Of a stretch of DNA of 64,000 nt, positions 9,145 to 19,088 are shown piece by piece. How positions within the stretch are numbered: position 1 is the first letter of the stretch; each line of letters begins with the position of its first letter. A program made the position numbers and the translations under genes. The stretch comes from Palaeococcus pacificus DY20341 (GTDB taxonomy: Archaea > Methanobacteriota_B > Thermococci > Thermococcales > Thermococcaceae): the NCBI RefSeq assembly GCF_000725425.1, contig NZ_CP006019.1:310001-374000 (forward strand), written 5' to 3'. Under the pieces are notes generated by a model that saw nothing but the letters and a program-made list of their open reading frames with translations, searched no databases and had not been told where the DNA came from.

Positions 9145-9570
9145 ATGGCAAAGAAGGGTGCTGGTGCTACGAGAGGATTAAGCCCAATCAGGCCAACAAG
9201 GGCTCTCCCAATTGGTGCCTACCTCAAGTGCGCCGACAACTCAGGTGCTAAGATATTGCAGATTATAGGTGTTGTTGGCTACAAGGGAACTAGGAGAAGG
9301 CTTGCTTCAGCAGGCGTGGGAGACATGGTTATAGCGAGGGTCAAGAAAGGAAGGCCAGACATAAGGCACCAAGTTGTTAGGGCTGTTATCGTTAGGCAAA
9401 GAAAGGAATACAAGCGCTTGGATGGCATGCGTGTAAAGTTCGAGGACAACGCTGCTGTGGTGACAACCGAAGAAGGTGTTCCAAGAGGAACTGAAATTAG
9501 AGGCCCAGTTGCGAGGGAAGCTGCTGAGAAGTGGGTTAGGTTGGGAAGTATAGCGAGCACGATATTGTGA
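9145..9570 (+). CDS. rpl14: 50S ribosomal protein uL14
   Basis: A 141-residue L14 located at the subunit interface, where it contacts aIF6 and translational GTPases. The archaeal N-terminal extension ([20 protein letters not shown]) precedes the conserved [18 protein letters not shown] (about 27-44). The start is ATG 9145, with GAGAGGTGA upstream that includes the uS17 stop. The stop TGA is fused to GGTGAG of the uL24 gene. Confidence 0.98.
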   Translation: MAKKGAGATRGLSPIRPTRALPIGAYLKCADNSGAKILQIIGVVGYKGTRRRLASAGVGDMVIARVKKGRPDIRHQVVRAVIVRQRKEYKRLDGMRVKFEDNAAVVTTEEGVPRGTEIRGPVAREAAEKWVRLGSIASTIL

Positions 9571-9580
9571 GGTGAGAAGA

Positions 9581-9943
9581 ATGAAGATTAAGAGTAAGCA
9601 ACCAAAGAAGCAGAGGAAGTTTTTGTATAACGCTCCTCTACACTTGAGACAAAAGATAATGAGTGCAACGCTTTCAAGCGAGCTCAGGAAGAAGTACGGC
9701 TTCAGGACAATGCCAGTTAGGAAAGGCGATAAAGTCAAAATCATGAGGGGAGACTTCAAGGGACATGAAGGAAAGATCGTGGAGATCGACTTGAAACGCT
9801 ACAGAATTCATGTTGAAGGCGCAACACAAAAGAAAGTTAACGGAACAGAGGTTTTCTATCCAATACACCCCTCAAACGTTATGATAATTGAGCTTAATTT
9901 GGAAGATGAGAGAAGAGAAAGAATAATTGAGAGGAGGGCTTGA
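9581..9943 (+). CDS. rpl24: 50S ribosomal protein uL24
   Basis: A 120-residue L24, one of the primary 23S rRNA assembly initiators. The N-terminal basic part ([17 protein letters not shown]) is archaeal/eukaryotic L26-like. The KOW motif is [21 protein letters not shown] (starting about 47). ATG 9581 is preferred; the in-frame GTG at 9572 is within the Shine-Dalgarno sequence. Confidence 0.97.
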   Translation: MKIKSKQPKKQRKFLYNAPLHLRQKIMSATLSSELRKKYGFRTMPVRKGDKVKIMRGDFKGHEGKIVEIDLKRYRIHVEGATQKKVNGTEVFYPIHPSNVMIIELNLEDERRERIIERRA

Positions 9944-9945
9944 AT

Positions 9946-10692
9946 ATGGCTAAGAAAGGAGCAAGGAGACATCTTAAGAGATTAGCCGCTCCAACTCAAT
10001 GGTATATTGAGAGAAAGGCATACAAGTGGGCTGTGAGACCATCTCCGGGTCCACACAACATGAGGACTTCAATTCCTCTGCTGTACATCGTTAGAGACTA
10101 CTTGGGCTATGCAAAGACAGGAAGAGAAGCTAAGAAGATCCTCAACGAAGGCAAAGTTCTCGTTGATGGAAAGATAAGAAAGGACTACAGGTTCCCAGTT
10201 GGTATTATGGACGTTGTCTCAATCCCAGCATTAGGCGAGCACTATAGAGTAATACCAAACAGGCTTGGAAAGCTCATTCTCCACAAGATAAGCGAGGAAG
10301 AGGCTAAGGTTAAGCCATTGAAGATCAACAACAAGCGCATGGTTAAGGGAGGAAACCTCCAATTGAACCTTCACGACGGAAGCAACCACCTCATCAAGCT
10401 CAGCTCACTAACAGATGAGACAAAGGATCGCTTTAGGACGTTCGACACAATCCTCATGAAAGTGCCTGAGAGGGAGATCGTTGAGGTCATCCCCTTTGAA
10501 GTTGGAACCTATGTCTTCGTTACCCAAGGTAAGAACGTCGCAAGGAAGGGTAAGATAGTTGAAGTGAGGCACTTCCCAATGGGATGGCCAGATGTCATCA
10601 CAATCGAGGATGAAGAGGGAGAGCTCTTCGATACATTGAAGGAGTATGCAATCGTTATTGGAAAGGAGTCACCAAAGATTTCGTTACCATGA
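9946..10692 (+). CDS. rps4e: 30S ribosomal protein eS4
   Basis: A 248-residue archaeal/eukaryotic S4e. It combines an S4 RNA-binding domain (about 45-100, with [21 protein letters not shown]), a central domain, and a KOW-like C-terminal segment ([16 protein letters not shown], about 190-205). The start is ATG 9946 behind GGAGGG; a TTG two codons upstream is not needed. It has no bacterial counterpart and is a good archaeal marker within the spc-type gene order. Confidence 0.97.
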   Translation: MAKKGARRHLKRLAAPTQWYIERKAYKWAVRPSPGPHNMRTSIPLLYIVRDYLGYAKTGREAKKILNEGKVLVDGKIRKDYRFPVGIMDVVSIPALGEHYRVIPNRLGKLILHKISEEEAKVKPLKINNKRMVKGGNLQLNLHDGSNHLIKLSSLTDETKDRFRTFDTILMKVPEREIVEVIPFEVGTYVFVTQGKNVARKGKIVEVRHFPMGWPDVITIEDEEGELFDTLKEYAIVIGKESPKISLP

Positions 10693-10703
10693 GGTGAAGC
10701 GAG

Positions 10704-11249
10704 ATGAATAGAGAGGCAATTTTAAAGGACTGGGAAGCTCATCCAATGAGGAGGCCCAAAGTGGCTAAAGTTACCATAAACATAGGTGTTGGCGAGAGCG
10801 GAGAGCGCTTAACTAAAGCCGAGAAAATGCTTGAAGACTTAGTCGGCCAAAAGCCAATTAGGAGAAGGGCCAAGCAAACCAACAGGGACTTCGGAATTAG
10901 GAGAGGAGAGCCAATCGCTGTTAAGGTCACCCTTAGAGGCGAGAAGGCTAGAGAGATGCTAAAGAGGCTTTTTGCAGCAGTTGATAACAAAGTAAAGGCT
11001 TCAAACTTTGACAACCACGGAAACTTATGCTTCGGTGTCAACGAGCACATAAACATACCCGGTGTCGAATACGACCCAGAGATTGGTATCTTTGGTATGG
11101 ACGTGTGTGTAACACTTGAAAGACCAGGATTCAGGGTTGCAAAGAGGAGAAGGAGAAGGCACCACATTCCAACAAGGCACAAGCTCACAAAGGATGAAGG
11201 GATTGTTTTCATAGAAGAGGAGTTTGGCGTCCAGGTTGTGGAGGGATGA
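10704..11249 (+). CDS. rpl5: 50S ribosomal protein uL5
   Basis: A 181-residue L5 that binds 5S rRNA and contacts the P-site tRNA. Visible family features are [19 protein letters not shown] (starting about 20), [23 protein letters not shown] (starting about 54) and a C-terminal [13 protein letters not shown] region. It is separated from uS14 by 3 nt, with GGAGGGATGA providing the next ribosome binding site. Confidence 0.97.
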   Translation: MNREAILKDWEAHPMRRPKVAKVTINIGVGESGERLTKAEKMLEDLVGQKPIRRRAKQTNRDFGIRRGEPIAVKVTLRGEKAREMLKRLFAAVDNKVKASNFDNHGNLCFGVNEHINIPGVEYDPEIGIFGMDVCVTLERPGFRVAKRRRRRHHIPTRHKLTKDEGIVFIEEEFGVQVVEG

Positions 11250-11252
11250 TAG

Positions 11253-11423
11253 ATGGCTAAGGCAGACTACAACAAGAGGAAACCCAGAAAGTTTGGTAAG
11301 GGCGCGAGAAGATGTGTTAGGTGCGGCCAATTTGGCCCAGTTATTAGAATTCAAGGCTTGATGTTGTGCAGGCACTGCTTTAGAGAGATGGCTCCTAAGT
11401 TGGGCTTTAAGAAGTACGAGTGA
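11253..11423 (+). CDS. rps14: 30S ribosomal protein uS14, zinc-binding type
   Basis: A 56-residue protein, encoded in a short frame between uL5 and uS8. It contains a complete four-cysteine zinc site: Cys21-X2-Cys24 and Cys39-X2-Cys42. The sequence is strongly basic ([14 protein letters not shown] at the start). S14 lies in the head of the small subunit. The position between uL5 and uS8 is the universal spc order, so identification is secure. Confidence 0.97.
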   Translation: MAKADYNKRKPRKFGKGARRCVRCGQFGPVIRIQGLMLCRHCFREMAPKLGFKKYE

Positions 11424-11434
11424 GGTGGTAAAAG

Positions 11435-11827
11435 ATGACTTTACTTGACCCATTGGCAAATGCATTATCACATATGACGAACAGCGAGAAGGTTGGAAAG
11501 GGTGAGGTTTACATAAAGCCTGCCTCAAAACTTATTGGAGAAGTCCTTAGAGTTATGCAGCAGAACGGCTACATCGGTGAATTTGAATTCATCGATGATG
11601 GAAGGGCTGGAATATACAGGGTTCAATTGAAAGGTAAGATAAACAAGACTGGAGCTATAAAGCCAAGATTCCCAGTTAAGGCGAAGGAGTATGAGAAGTG
11701 GGAGAAGCGCTTTTTGCCAGCATTCGACTTCGGTATACTCATTGTCTCCACATCTCAAGGTATTATGACTCACAAAGAAGCTAGAGAAAAGGGCATTGGT
11801 GGAAGGTTGATAGCCTACGTCTACTGA
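11435..11827 (+). CDS. rps8: 30S ribosomal protein uS8
   Basis: A 130-residue S8, a primary binder of the central domain of 16S rRNA. It begins with the typical [21 protein letters not shown] and ends with the conserved [19 protein letters not shown] (starting about 101) followed by GGRLIAYVY. Archaeal length. The stop is fused to TGAGGTGAG before uL6. Confidence 0.98.
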   Translation: MTLLDPLANALSHMTNSEKVGKGEVYIKPASKLIGEVLRVMQQNGYIGEFEFIDDGRAGIYRVQLKGKINKTGAIKPRFPVKAKEYEKWEKRFLPAFDFGILIVSTSQGIMTHKEAREKGIGGRLIAYVY

Positions 11828-11837
11828 GGTGAGAAAA

Positions 11838-12392
11838 ATGCCAGTTGATGCATGGGTAAAGGAAGAGGTTGAGATTCCAGAGGGAGTAACTGTCGAGATT
11901 AACGGTAACCTCGTGAAGGTTAAAGGTCCAAAGGGAGAGCTCGAGAGGGTCTTTGATTATCCTGGAGTTAAGATCCTCGAAGAGGATGGAAAGCTAATAG
12001 TCTACAAGGAGTTCCCAAGGAGGAAGGACATTGCAATCGCAAGAACTTACAAGGCTCACTTGAACAACATGATAAAGGGCGTTACAGAAGGCTTCACCTA
12101 CAAACTCAAGGTAGTTTACAGCCACTTCCCAATGACTGTTAAAGTTCAAGGAGATACAGTCCTAATCGAGAACTTCCTCGGTGAAAAAGCTCCAAGAAAG
12201 GCCAAAATACTCCCAGGTGTTACCGTTAAAGTCATGGGATCAGAAATAATCGTTGAGAGCATTGACAAAGAAAAAGCCGGACAAACAGCGGCAAACATTG
12301 AGCAAGCCACGAGAGTTAAGGGTAGAGATAGAAGAGTCTTCCAAGATGGTATTTACATAGTTGATAAGGCTGGTAAACCTATAAAACTCTGA
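11838..12392 (+). CDS. rpl6: 50S ribosomal protein uL6
   Basis: A 184-residue L6 made of two related domains near the GTPase-associated region. The N-terminal domain contains [23 protein letters not shown] (starting about 11), and the C-terminal domain contains [22 protein letters not shown] (starting about 150), the typical archaeal/eukaryotic L9 ending. ATG 11838 is chosen over an in-frame GTG inside the ribosome binding site. Confidence 0.97.
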   Translation: MPVDAWVKEEVEIPEGVTVEINGNLVKVKGPKGELERVFDYPGVKILEEDGKLIVYKEFPRRKDIAIARTYKAHLNNMIKGVTEGFTYKLKVVYSHFPMTVKVQGDTVLIENFLGEKAPRKAKILPGVTVKVMGSEIIVESIDKEKAGQTAANIEQATRVKGRDRRVFQDGIYIVDKAGKPIKL

Positions 12393-12402
12393 GGTGTGAG
12401 AG

Positions 12403-12789
12403 ATGAACGAAAAAGCGAGACTCTTAAGATTAAGGGCTAGGATCAAGAGGAAAAAGCCTGACTTTTACAGGCAAGAGTGGTGGAGGTACCCACGCTTTAA
12501 GAACAATCCAAAGTGGAGAAGGCCAAAGGGAATCGACAGCAAAATGAGGATGAGGTGGAAGGGCAAGCCAGCCGTGGTATCAATAGGCTGGAGGTCACCA
12601 AAGCTCGTCAGAGGCTTGCACCCAAGCGGATATGAAGAAGTGTTAGTCCACAACGTCAAGGAACTCGAAGCTTTGAACCCAGAGAGACAAGCAGCTAGAA
12701 TCGCAGCCGCTGTCGGTAAGAAGAAGAGGATCATGATTATTGAGAGAGCTAAAGAATTGGGAATTAAAGTATTGAATGCGAGGGTGTGA
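12403..12789 (+). CDS. rpl32e: 50S ribosomal protein eL32
   Basis: A 128-residue L32e, absent from bacteria. The hallmark is [23 protein letters not shown] (starting about 22) with many basic and aromatic residues, followed by [19 protein letters not shown] and the [11 protein letters not shown] motif. It belongs to the archaeal insert eL32-eL19 between uL6 and uL18. Confidence 0.97.
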   Translation: MNEKARLLRLRARIKRKKPDFYRQEWWRYPRFKNNPKWRRPKGIDSKMRMRWKGKPAVVSIGWRSPKLVRGLHPSGYEEVLVHNVKELEALNPERQAARIAAAVGKKKRIMIIERAKELGIKVLNARV

Positions 12790-12795
12790 TGAGCT

Positions 12796-13242
12796 ATGCT
12801 TAAGATGCAAAAGAGAATTGCTGCCGAGCTTTTAAAGTGTGGCGAGAACAGGGTCTGGATAGACCCAGAGAGAATTGAAGACGTCGAGGCTGCAATCACA
12901 AGGGAGGACATAAGAAGGCTCATAGATGAGGGAGTCATTAAGAAGAAAGCCATTAAAGGACAAAGCTCATACAGGGCTAAGATAAGGAAGGAAGCAAGGA
13001 AGAAGGGAAGACACAGGGGACACGGTAGCAGGAAGGGTAAGAAGACTGCAAGGATGGGTAAGAAAGAGAGATGGATGATGACAATAAGGGCTTTGAGAAA
13101 GGAGCTTAGGAAGCTCAAAGCAGAGGGTAAGCTTGACGCACACACCTACCGCCGCTTGTACATCAGGGCAAAGGGTGGACAATTCAAGAGCAAGCACCAA
13201 TTGTACCTCTTCATGGAAGAGAAGGGAATATTAAAGAGGTGA
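12796..13242 (+). CDS. rpl19e: 50S ribosomal protein eL19
   Basis: A 148-residue, highly basic L19e that forms an intersubunit bridge through its long C-terminal helix. The N-terminal domain carries [18 protein letters not shown] (about 13-30). The middle is [20 protein letters not shown]-like and the C-terminus is a long helix. Two ATGs three codons apart are possible starts; I use the first. Confidence 0.96.
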   Translation: MLKMQKRIAAELLKCGENRVWIDPERIEDVEAAITREDIRRLIDEGVIKKKAIKGQSSYRAKIRKEARKKGRHRGHGSRKGKKTARMGKKERWMMTIRALRKELRKLKAEGKLDAHTYRRLYIRAKGGQFKSKHQLYLFMEEKGILKR

Positions 13243-13247
13243 TATAG

Positions 13248-13844
13248 ATGGCTCACGGACCAAGATATAGGGTTCCCTTTAGGAGGAGAAGAAGTGGTAA
13301 GACTAACTATCACAAGAGGCTTGCATTACTCAAGTCAGGCAAGCCAAGATTAGTTGTGAGAAAAACATTAAACCATCACGTTGCCCAAATCGTAGTTTAT
13401 GATCCAAACGGCGATAAAACACTCGTTTCAGCTCACACAAGGGAGCTAGTGAGAGACTTTGGGTGGAAGGGTCACTGCGGAAACACTCCAAGTGCATACC
13501 TCCTCGGTTTGCTCATAGGCTACAAAGCTAAGAAAGCGGGCATTGAAGAGGCTATCCTTGACATAGGACTTCACCCACCCACAAAGGGTTCAAGCATATT
13601 CGCAGTGCTTAAGGGTGCAATTGACGCTGGATTGGAGATACCACACAGTGAGGAGATATACCCAAGCGACGAGAGGATTAGAGGAGAAGTAATAGCCGAG
13701 TACGCAAAGGCTCTCAGGGAGGAGGGCGAAGAGAAGTACAGGAAGCAGTTTAGCGGTTACATCGTTAAGGGTTTAGAACCCGAAAAGCTCCCAGAGCACT
13801 TTGATGAGGTAAAAGCGAGAATAGAGGAAAAGTTTGGAGAGTGA
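13248..13844 (+). CDS. rpl18: 50S ribosomal protein uL18
   Basis: A 198-residue archaeal L18 (eukaryotic L5 type), a 5S rRNA partner. It has the [24 protein letters not shown]-terminus, the conserved [21 protein letters not shown] (starting about 80), and the C-terminal extension with [14 protein letters not shown]-like sequence. It is much longer than bacterial L18, as expected in archaea. Six bases separate it from uS5. Confidence 0.97.
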   Translation: MAHGPRYRVPFRRRRSGKTNYHKRLALLKSGKPRLVVRKTLNHHVAQIVVYDPNGDKTLVSAHTRELVRDFGWKGHCGNTPSAYLLGLLIGYKAKKAGIEEAILDIGLHPPTKGSSIFAVLKGAIDAGLEIPHSEEIYPSDERIRGEVIAEYAKALREEGEEKYRKQFSGYIVKGLEPEKLPEHFDEVKARIEEKFGE

Positions 13845-13850
13845 TGAGAG

Positions 13851-14558
13851 ATGAGCCAAAACTGGAAGGAGTACGCTCAAAGAGTTTTAGAGGAATGGCA
13901 ACCCAAGACCAAGTTGGGTATGCTCGTCAAGGAAGGACAAATCACAGACATTAGCGAAGTCTTTAGAAAGGGTTACCAAATCAAGGAGCCCGAGATAGTT
14001 GATGTCCTCTTACCAGAAGTCAACGACAGACAAAACCAAGAAGTCCTCGACATAGCTTTGACCGTTAGAATGACTGACAGCGGTAGGAGAATTAGGTTTA
14101 GGGTTTTAGCCGCTGTCGGAAACAGAGATGGTTACGTAGGTCTTGGAATAGGGCACGGTAAAGAAGTTGGTATTGCCATTAGGAAGGCTATCAACTATGC
14201 TAAGATGAACATCATCGAAATCAAGAGAGGCTGTGGCTCTTGGGAGTGCAGGTGCAGGAGGCCACACTCAATTCCATTCGCTGTTGAAGGAAAGGCTGGA
14301 AGCGTTAAAGTTAAGCTAATGCCAGGACCAAGAGGTTTGGGATTGGTCATAGGTGACGTTGGTAAGAAGATACTCACACTTGCAGGAGTTAAGGACGTTT
14401 GGTCACAAACATTGGGTGAGACAAGAACAACAGTGAACTTCGCCCATGCAGTCTTTGACGCACTCTACAACACGAACAGGGTTGCAGTCCAGCCAGATAT
14501 GATTGAGAGGTATGGTATTATAGTGGGAAGGGAGATGCCGCAAAACTTTGAGCTTTGA
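13851..14558 (+). CDS. rps5: 30S ribosomal protein uS5
   Basis: A 235-residue archaeal S5. The double-stranded RNA-binding-like domain includes [25 protein letters not shown] (starting about 81), and the C-terminal ribosomal fold includes the [15 protein letters not shown] segment (about 128-142) with two cysteines. S5 contributes to decoding accuracy at the mRNA entry. The stop is fused to GAGGTGAGC for uL30. Confidence 0.98.
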   Translation: MSQNWKEYAQRVLEEWQPKTKLGMLVKEGQITDISEVFRKGYQIKEPEIVDVLLPEVNDRQNQEVLDIALTVRMTDSGRRIRFRVLAAVGNRDGYVGLGIGHGKEVGIAIRKAINYAKMNIIEIKRGCGSWECRCRRPHSIPFAVEGKAGSVKVKLMPGPRGLGLVIGDVGKKILTLAGVKDVWSQTLGETRTTVNFAHAVFDALYNTNRVAVQPDMIERYGIIVGREMPQNFEL

Positions 14559-14569
14559 GGTGAGCAAAG

Positions 14570-15034
14570 ATGGCAAAGATGGCTATAATTAGAGTTAGGG
14601 GAAGAGTTGGCGTTAGAAGAGAAGTGAAGGACACTCTCGCAATGCTTAGGCTCCACAAAGTTAACCACCTGGTCATAATTGACGACACACCATCATACAA
14701 GGGCATGATACAAAAGGCTAAGGACTACATCACTTGGGGAGAAATCGATGCTGAAACCCTCGCAAAGCTCCTCAAAAAGAGGGGAAGACTCACAGGCAAC
14801 AAGAAGCTTACAGAAGAATATGTTCAAGAGAAGCTCGGCATGAGCATTGAAGAGTTTGCCCAAGCAGTCATCAACGGTGAGAAGAGCTTAAAAGACCTCG
14901 AAGGCTTAAAGCCTGTCTTTAGACTCCACCCACCAAGGGGAGGCCACAAGACAATAAAGAGGCCATTCAAGGACGGCGGAGCCTTGGGTTATAGAGGCGA
15001 GAAGATTAATGAGCTTATAGAGAGAATGTTGTGA
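14570..15034 (+). CDS. rpl30: 50S ribosomal protein uL30 (long archaeal L7 type)
   Basis: A 154-residue L30. The core at the N-terminus ([23 protein letters not shown]) is shared with bacteria, and the rest is the archaeal/eukaryotic L7-like extension ending in a [23 protein letters not shown] segment (starting about 120). The TGAGGTGAG junction precedes it and TGAGGTGC follows it, matching the operon pattern. Confidence 0.97.
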   Translation: MAKMAIIRVRGRVGVRREVKDTLAMLRLHKVNHLVIIDDTPSYKGMIQKAKDYITWGEIDAETLAKLLKKRGRLTGNKKLTEEYVQEKLGMSIEEFAQAVINGEKSLKDLEGLKPVFRLHPPRGGHKTIKRPFKDGGALGYRGEKINELIERML

Positions 15035-15044
15035 GGTGCTAAAG

Positions 15045-15488
15045 ATGATCAGGAAAAAGAAAAAGGTGAGGAAGCTTAGAGGCTCTCACACTCACGGATG
15101 GGGATGTAAGAAGAAGCACCGCGGCGGCGGTCACAAGGGCGGTAGAGGTATGGCTGGAACTGGTAAGAGAAGCAAAGCCAAGTGGACTTGGGTCATCAAG
15201 TACATGCCAGACCACCTCGGAAAGCACGGCTTCCACAGGCCAAAGGCCGTTCAAAGGGAAGTCATAGCTGTTAACTTAAAGTTCATTGACGAGCACTTAG
15301 ATGAGCTCATGCAAATGGGCATCGCATACGAGGAAGAAGGAAAGATAATTGTTGACACAACCCAATTTGCCGACAAGGTTTTGGGAACTGGAAAGCTCAC
15401 AAAGCCTTTAGTTGTGAAGGCAAAAGCCTTCTCCCCTAAGGCTCAAGAGAGAATTGAAGCCGCTGGGGGAGAGGCTCTCCTCACTTGA
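15045..15488 (+). CDS. rpl15: 50S ribosomal protein uL15
   Basis: A 147-residue L15. The N-terminal Gly/His/Lys-rich tail ([20 protein letters not shown], about 13-32) penetrates the rRNA core in known structures. The C-terminal globular part ends with [21 protein letters not shown]. The start is ATG 15045; GTG 15036 is part of the Shine-Dalgarno site. A 33-nt T-rich gap separates it from secY. Confidence 0.97.
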   Translation: MIRKKKKVRKLRGSHTHGWGCKKKHRGGGHKGGRGMAGTGKRSKAKWTWVIKYMPDHLGKHGFHRPKAVQREVIAVNLKFIDEHLDELMQMGIAYEEEGKIIVDTTQFADKVLGTGKLTKPLVVKAKAFSPKAQERIEAAGGEALLT

Positions 15489-15521
15489 TTTCCTTTTTCA
15501 ACAATTTTTGAGGTGTAACCT

Positions 15522-16919
15522 ATGGGTGCAAGGGATATAATCTATGCCATCGAGAGGGCGTTTCCAGAAATTGATAGGCCTAAAAGGCACGTACCTTTAA
15601 AGGAAAAGCTTGCATGGACCGGAGTTGTTTTGTTGCTATACTTCATATTGGCAGAGATACCTCTTTTTGGATTGCCAGCACAAATACAAGACTACTTTGA
15701 ATCCTTGAGGGTTGTCTTGGCTGGTAGAAGCGGTTCAATTCTAACATTGGGTATAGGTCCAATTGTCACCGCTGGTATCATTATGCAATTGTTGGTCGGT
15801 TCTGAGATTGTGAACTTGGATCTTTCAAATCCAGATGATAGAAGATTTTATCAAGCACTCCAAAAAGTGTTCGCCGTATTCATGTGCTTCTTTGAGGCTG
15901 CTATTTACGTCTTCGCAGGAGCATTCGGTAAAGTAGGCGTCGATATATCCATGAGCATAGCGATATTGTTGCTCTTCCAATTAGCCTTCGGTGGGATAAT
16001 GCTCATGATAATGGACGAACTTGTGAGCAAGTGGGGAATAGGCAGTGGTATAAGTCTCTTCATCGCTGCCGGAGTCTCACAGCAAGTGATTACCCAAACT
16101 TTCAACCCATTAAGAGCACCAGGCTACTTCCTTCCAGGAACCCAAGAGGAGGCATTCATAGGTGCCATACCAGCGTTCTTCCAGTACCTAATGAACGGCG
16201 ACATTAGAGGAGCATTTTATAGGGGCAGCTTGCCAGCTATATGGAACGTGTTGGCGACGCTCATAGTATTTGTAATAGTCGTCTATCTCGAGAGCATGCG
16301 TGTAGAGATACCGTTGAGCTATGGAAGAGTTACAGTGAGAGGAAGGTATCCAATTAGATTCCTTTACGTTTCGAACATACCAATCATCTTGACATTCGCC
16401 CTCTATGCAAACTTCCAACTTTGGGCTAGGTTGTTAGTAAGAATTGGGCACCCATGGCTTGGAACGTTTGATCCAAATACAGGGGCTCCTGTTAGTGGAT
16501 TCATCATGTTTACGAGACCACCAAGGGATATCTTCAGCATAGCAAGCTGGTCGCACTTATTTGGATATGCACTAATGACCATAGGCTTCAGCCTGCTCTT
16601 TGGATGGCTTTGGGTTGAGCTTACAGGCTTAGATGCTAAGAGCATAGCAAGGCAACTCCAGAGAGCTGGAATGCAAATACCTGGATTTAGAAGAGACCCG
16701 AGAATCCTTGAACGTGTCTTGAACAAGTACATCCCATACGTCACAGTAATGGGCTCTTTCGCTGTTGCATCGATTGCAGTACTTGCAGACCTACTCGGTG
16801 CTTTAGGTACGGGAACAGGTATATTGCTGACGGTAGGTATCCTCTATAGGTTCTACGAGGAAATAGCAAGAGAACAAGTAAGCGAAATGTTCCCAATGCT
16901 ACGTAAACTCTTCCAGTGA
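15522..16919 (+). CDS. secY: Preprotein translocase subunit SecY (Sec61 alpha)
   Basis: A 465-residue channel protein of the Sec translocon with about ten membrane segments. The first is at about 27-48. A plug-like region follows ([24 protein letters not shown], starting about 62). The cytosolic loop before TM9 contains [19 protein letters not shown] (starting about 373), and the C-terminal tail follows TM10. Its place immediately after uL15 is universal. A T-rich stretch downstream may end the operon transcript. Confidence 0.98.
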   Translation: MGARDIIYAIERAFPEIDRPKRHVPLKEKLAWTGVVLLLYFILAEIPLFGLPAQIQDYFESLRVVLAGRSGSILTLGIGPIVTAGIIMQLLVGSEIVNLDLSNPDDRRFYQALQKVFAVFMCFFEAAIYVFAGAFGKVGVDISMSIAILLLFQLAFGGIMLMIMDELVSKWGIGSGISLFIAAGVSQQVITQTFNPLRAPGYFLPGTQEEAFIGAIPAFFQYLMNGDIRGAFYRGSLPAIWNVLATLIVFVIVVYLESMRVEIPLSYGRVTVRGRYPIRFLYVSNIPIILTFALYANFQLWARLLVRIGHPWLGTFDPNTGAPVSGFIMFTRPPRDIFSIASWSHLFGYALMTIGFSLLFGWLWVELTGLDAKSIARQLQRAGMQIPGFRRDPRILERVLNKYIPYVTVMGSFAVASIAVLADLLGALGTGTGILLTVGILYRFYEEIAREQVSEMFPMLRKLFQ

Positions 16920-16920
16920 C

Positions 16921-16956
16921 GGCTTTTCTTTTTCTCTTGTTTTCCCAACTTTTGAT
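16921..16956 (+). terminator. T-rich terminator candidate after secY
   Basis: Directly after the secY stop lie several pyrimidine runs (CTTTTCTTTTTCTCTTGTTTTCCC). Archaeal intrinsic termination mainly needs oligo-T in the non-template strand, so this is a plausible end or attenuation point of the S10/spc transcript. A TATA box for adkA follows within 10 nt. Confidence 0.5.
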
Positions 16957-16961
16957 AGAAA

Positions 16962-16971
16962 ACTTTTAAAA
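16962..16971 (+). promoter_or_regulatory. TATA box upstream of adkA
   Basis: ACTTTTAAAA with purine-rich flank (AGAAA) resembles an archaeal BRE/TATA pair. The predicted start site near 16990 gives a leader of about 54 nt that contains a perfect hairpin at 17010-17026. Confidence 0.55.
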
Positions 16972-17009
16972 GCATGCTTTCTTCAAATCTGTTGACAAGT
17001 GTAAAATAT

Positions 17010-17026
17010 AGTCATTTTCAATGACT
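17010..17026 (+). promoter_or_regulatory. Perfect hairpin in the adkA leader
   Basis: AGTCATT, loop TTC, AATGACT: seven base pairs without mismatch, ending 5 nt before the Shine-Dalgarno TTAGGTGAG of adkA. Its position in the predicted leader suggests an effect on translation or RNA stability. No known riboswitch is recognised. Confidence 0.4.
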
Positions 17027-17043
17027 GCTCTTAGGTGAGTTTA

Positions 17044-17634
17044 ATGCCATTTGTAGTCGTTATCACTGGTATTCCTGGAGTTGGGAAGAGTACAATAACA
17101 AGGCTTGCCCTAAAGAGGACGAGGGCAAAGTTTAGGTTACTAAACTTTGGAGACCTGATGTTCGAGGAGGCTGTGAGAATAGGCTTAGTCAGGCATAGGG
17201 ATGAGATGAGAAAACTCAGCTTACAAACCCAAAAAAAGCTCCAGCTAAAGGCAGCACAAAAGATAGCGGATCTAGCGAAGAGGGAACCGATTTTACTGGA
17301 TACTCACTGTACGATTAAAACTCCCCTTGGATATCTGTTAGGTCTCCCAAGAGATGTCATAGAAACAATAAGTCCAAACTTTGTCGTTATAATAGAAGCA
17401 TTTCCGAGTGAAATTCTTGGAAGGAGACTTAGAGACTTAAAGAGAGACAGGGATGTTGAGACTGAAGAGCAGATAAAGAGACACCAAGATTTAAATAGGG
17501 CGGCTGCAATTGTTTATGCAATGTACTCAAACGCTTTAATAAAAATCATTGAGAATCATGAGGATAAAGGTTTAGAAGAAGCTGTTGAAGAGTTGGTTAA
17601 AATACTCGATCTGGCGGTGAGGGAAAATGATTGA
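17044..17634 (+). CDS. adkA: Archaeal adenylate kinase AdkA
   Basis: A 196-residue archaeal-type adenylate kinase that interconverts ATP+AMP and 2 ADP in the cytoplasm. The P-loop is GIPGVGKST (9-17), and the protein lacks the bacterial zinc/LID insert, as in archaeal adenylate kinases. A lid-like segment with [13 protein letters not shown] lies at about 128-140. ATG 17044 follows GGTGAG; an upstream GTG is within the binding site. It overlaps the next gene by 8 nt, so the two are probably translated together. Confidence 0.92.
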   Translation: MPFVVVITGIPGVGKSTITRLALKRTRAKFRLLNFGDLMFEEAVRIGLVRHRDEMRKLSLQTQKKLQLKAAQKIADLAKREPILLDTHCTIKTPLGYLLGLPRDVIETISPNFVVIIEAFPSEILGRRLRDLKRDRDVETEEQIKRHQDLNRAAAIVYAMYSNALIKIIENHEDKGLEEAVEELVKILDLAVREND

Positions 17635-18154
17635 AGTAATCCATAATGCACTTGATGCCGCATTTGGAGGCATCATTTTAAGTCTTCAACCCATATGGGT
17701 GGCTACAATATTTGGAGCGATAATGGGTGTGTTCTACACTTTGGTAAACCGCAAATTTGTTGATCAGGAGAAGATGAAGAAGCTCCAAGAAATGAACAAG
17801 CAGTTCCAAAAGGAATGGAAAGAGGCTCAAAAAAATAAAGATGAGAAGAAGATGAAGAAGCTCCAACAAAAGCAGATAGAGATGTTAAAGCTTCAAAACG
17901 AGGTTATGAAGGATTCAATGTTCAAGCCAATGCTCATAAGTTTTCCAATGTTCATAATCTTCTATGGATGGCTTGCGAGGTATTACGTTGAGACCGCAAT
18001 AGTTAAAATACCCTTTAACTTCTTCCTTGTTGACTGGTTCCACGGAATGTACCACTCATCTCTCCAAGCAAACGAGTTGGGATTCCTTGGCTGGTATTTC
18101 CTAACCACATACATAGTTGGTTCGATATTGAGGAAGATACTTGACATGGCATGA
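17627..18154 (+). CDS. DUF106 membrane insertase of the YidC/Oxa1/EMC3 group
   Basis: A 175-residue membrane protein with an N-terminal segment (about 20-40), a long charged coiled-coil hairpin (about 43-92; Lys/Glu/Gln-rich), and two later membrane segments (about 99-117 and 149-168). This is the architecture of the archaeal DUF106/EMC3_TMCO1 family, evolutionary relatives of YidC that help insert membrane proteins. Its location just after secY and adkA in the ribosomal region supports a role in co-translational insertion. The mechanism is inferred from the family. Confidence 0.85.
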   Translation: MIEVIHNALDAAFGGIILSLQPIWVATIFGAIMGVFYTLVNRKFVDQEKMKKLQEMNKQFQKEWKEAQKNKDEKKMKKLQQKQIEMLKLQNEVMKDSMFKPMLISFPMFIIFYGWLARYYVETAIVKIPFNFFLVDWFHGMYHSSLQANELGFLGWYFLTTYIVGSILRKILDMA

Positions 18155-18213
18155 GCTAAAGCTAAAATTTAAAAAGCCATTGGCAAAACAAAGCTTAGCA
18201 GGAGGTGTTGTGA

Positions 18214-18486
18214 ATGAAACCAATGTATAGATCAAGGTCATGGAGAAGAAAGTACGTTAGGACACCTGGAGGAAGGGTGACCATACACTTTGAGAGGAAG
18301 AAGCCAAAGATAGCCCACTGTGCAATGTGCGGAAGGCCATTGAACGGTGTTCCAAGGGGAAGGCCAAGCGAGATTAGGAAGCTTGCAAAGACCCAAAAGA
18401 GGCCGGAGAGACCAATGCCACACCTCTGCCCAAGCTGCATGAGGAAGGTCATGAAAGCCCAAGTTAGAGCTCAAATTGCCCTCTGA
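18214..18486 (+). CDS. rpl34e: 50S ribosomal protein eL34
   Basis: A 90-residue, basic L34e found only in archaea and eukaryotes. Two CX2C pairs ([11 protein letters not shown] at about 31-41 and LCPSCMRK at about 70-77) form a probable zinc site. A strong GGAGGTG lies 10 nt upstream of ATG 18214. It is in the archaeal cluster with cytidylate kinase and eL14. A TATA-like AAATTTAAAAAG in the preceding gap could give it a separate promoter. Confidence 0.95.
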   Translation: MKPMYRSRSWRRKYVRTPGGRVTIHFERKKPKIAHCAMCGRPLNGVPRGRPSEIRKLAKTQKRPERPMPHLCPSCMRKVMKAQVRAQIAL

Positions 18487-18503
18487 AAAAATCATCTTGG
18501 CGG

Positions 18504-19088
18504 ATGAAAATGACAAAGAGAGGACTAGTAATAACAGTGAGCGGCTTGGCAGGTAGTGGGACAACTACCCTGTGCAAAAATATAGCGAAGCACTATGGCT
18601 TTAAGCATATCTATGCGGGTTTGATATTCCGCCAAATGGCCCAAGAAATGGGCATGACTCTAAACGAATTTCAAGAGTATGCAGAGCTCCATCCCGAAGT
18701 GGATAGGGAAGTGGACAGGAGACAAATCGAAGCTGCAAAAGAGGGGAACGTTATTATTGAGGGTCGTTTGGCTGGATGGATGGTTAAAGACGCTGACTTA
18801 AAGATTTGGCTCGACGCTCCCTTGAGAGTAAGGGTTGAGCGTGTTGCCCGTAGGGAAAAGAAGCCCTACGATATTGCCTTCATGGAGACTGTCGAGAGGG
18901 AGAAGCAGAATAGGAAAAGATATTTAAACCTCTATAGTATCGACATAGATGACCTTTCAATTTATGATTTGGTCATAAACACTTCAAAATGGAAGCCTGA
19001 TGGCGTCTTCGCTATTGTGAAGGCAGCCATCGACCACCTTGCTCCCGAAGGTGACTCGGGAGCGGGAAAAACTAAGGAGGTGGAATGA
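18504..19088 (+). CDS. cmk: Cytidylate kinase
   Basis: A 194-residue kinase that phosphorylates CMP/dCMP. The P-loop GLAGSGTTTL lies at about 14-23, with Thr in place of the usual Lys-Ser, as in the archaeal Cmk family. The NMP-binding part follows (YAGLIFRQMAQEMG) and a lid Arg cluster (RVARREKKPYD, about 112-122). ATG 18510 is an equally possible start two codons inside. The stop overlaps nothing; the next ATG starts at the very next base (TGAATG). Confidence 0.9.
   Translation: MKMTKRGLVITVSGLAGSGTTTLCKNIAKHYGFKHIYAGLIFRQMAQEMGMTLNEFQEYAELHPEVDREVDRRQIEAAKEGNVIIEGRLAGWMVKDADLKIWLDAPLRVRVERVARREKKPYDIAFMETVEREKQNRKRYLNLYSIDIDDLSIYDLVINTSKWKPDGVFAIVKAAIDHLAPEGDSGAGKTKEVE

Noticed and set aside
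12465-13145. Minus-strand frame of 226 codons opposite eL32 and eL19
   Set aside because: It lies entirely opposite conserved ribosomal protein genes and is a compositional artefact of Lys/Arg-rich coding DNA.
18504-18533. Defective P-loop in cytidylate kinase (GSGTTT)
   Set aside because: Thr in place of the P-loop Lys-Ser is normal for the archaeal Cmk family, so it is not a sign of inactivation.
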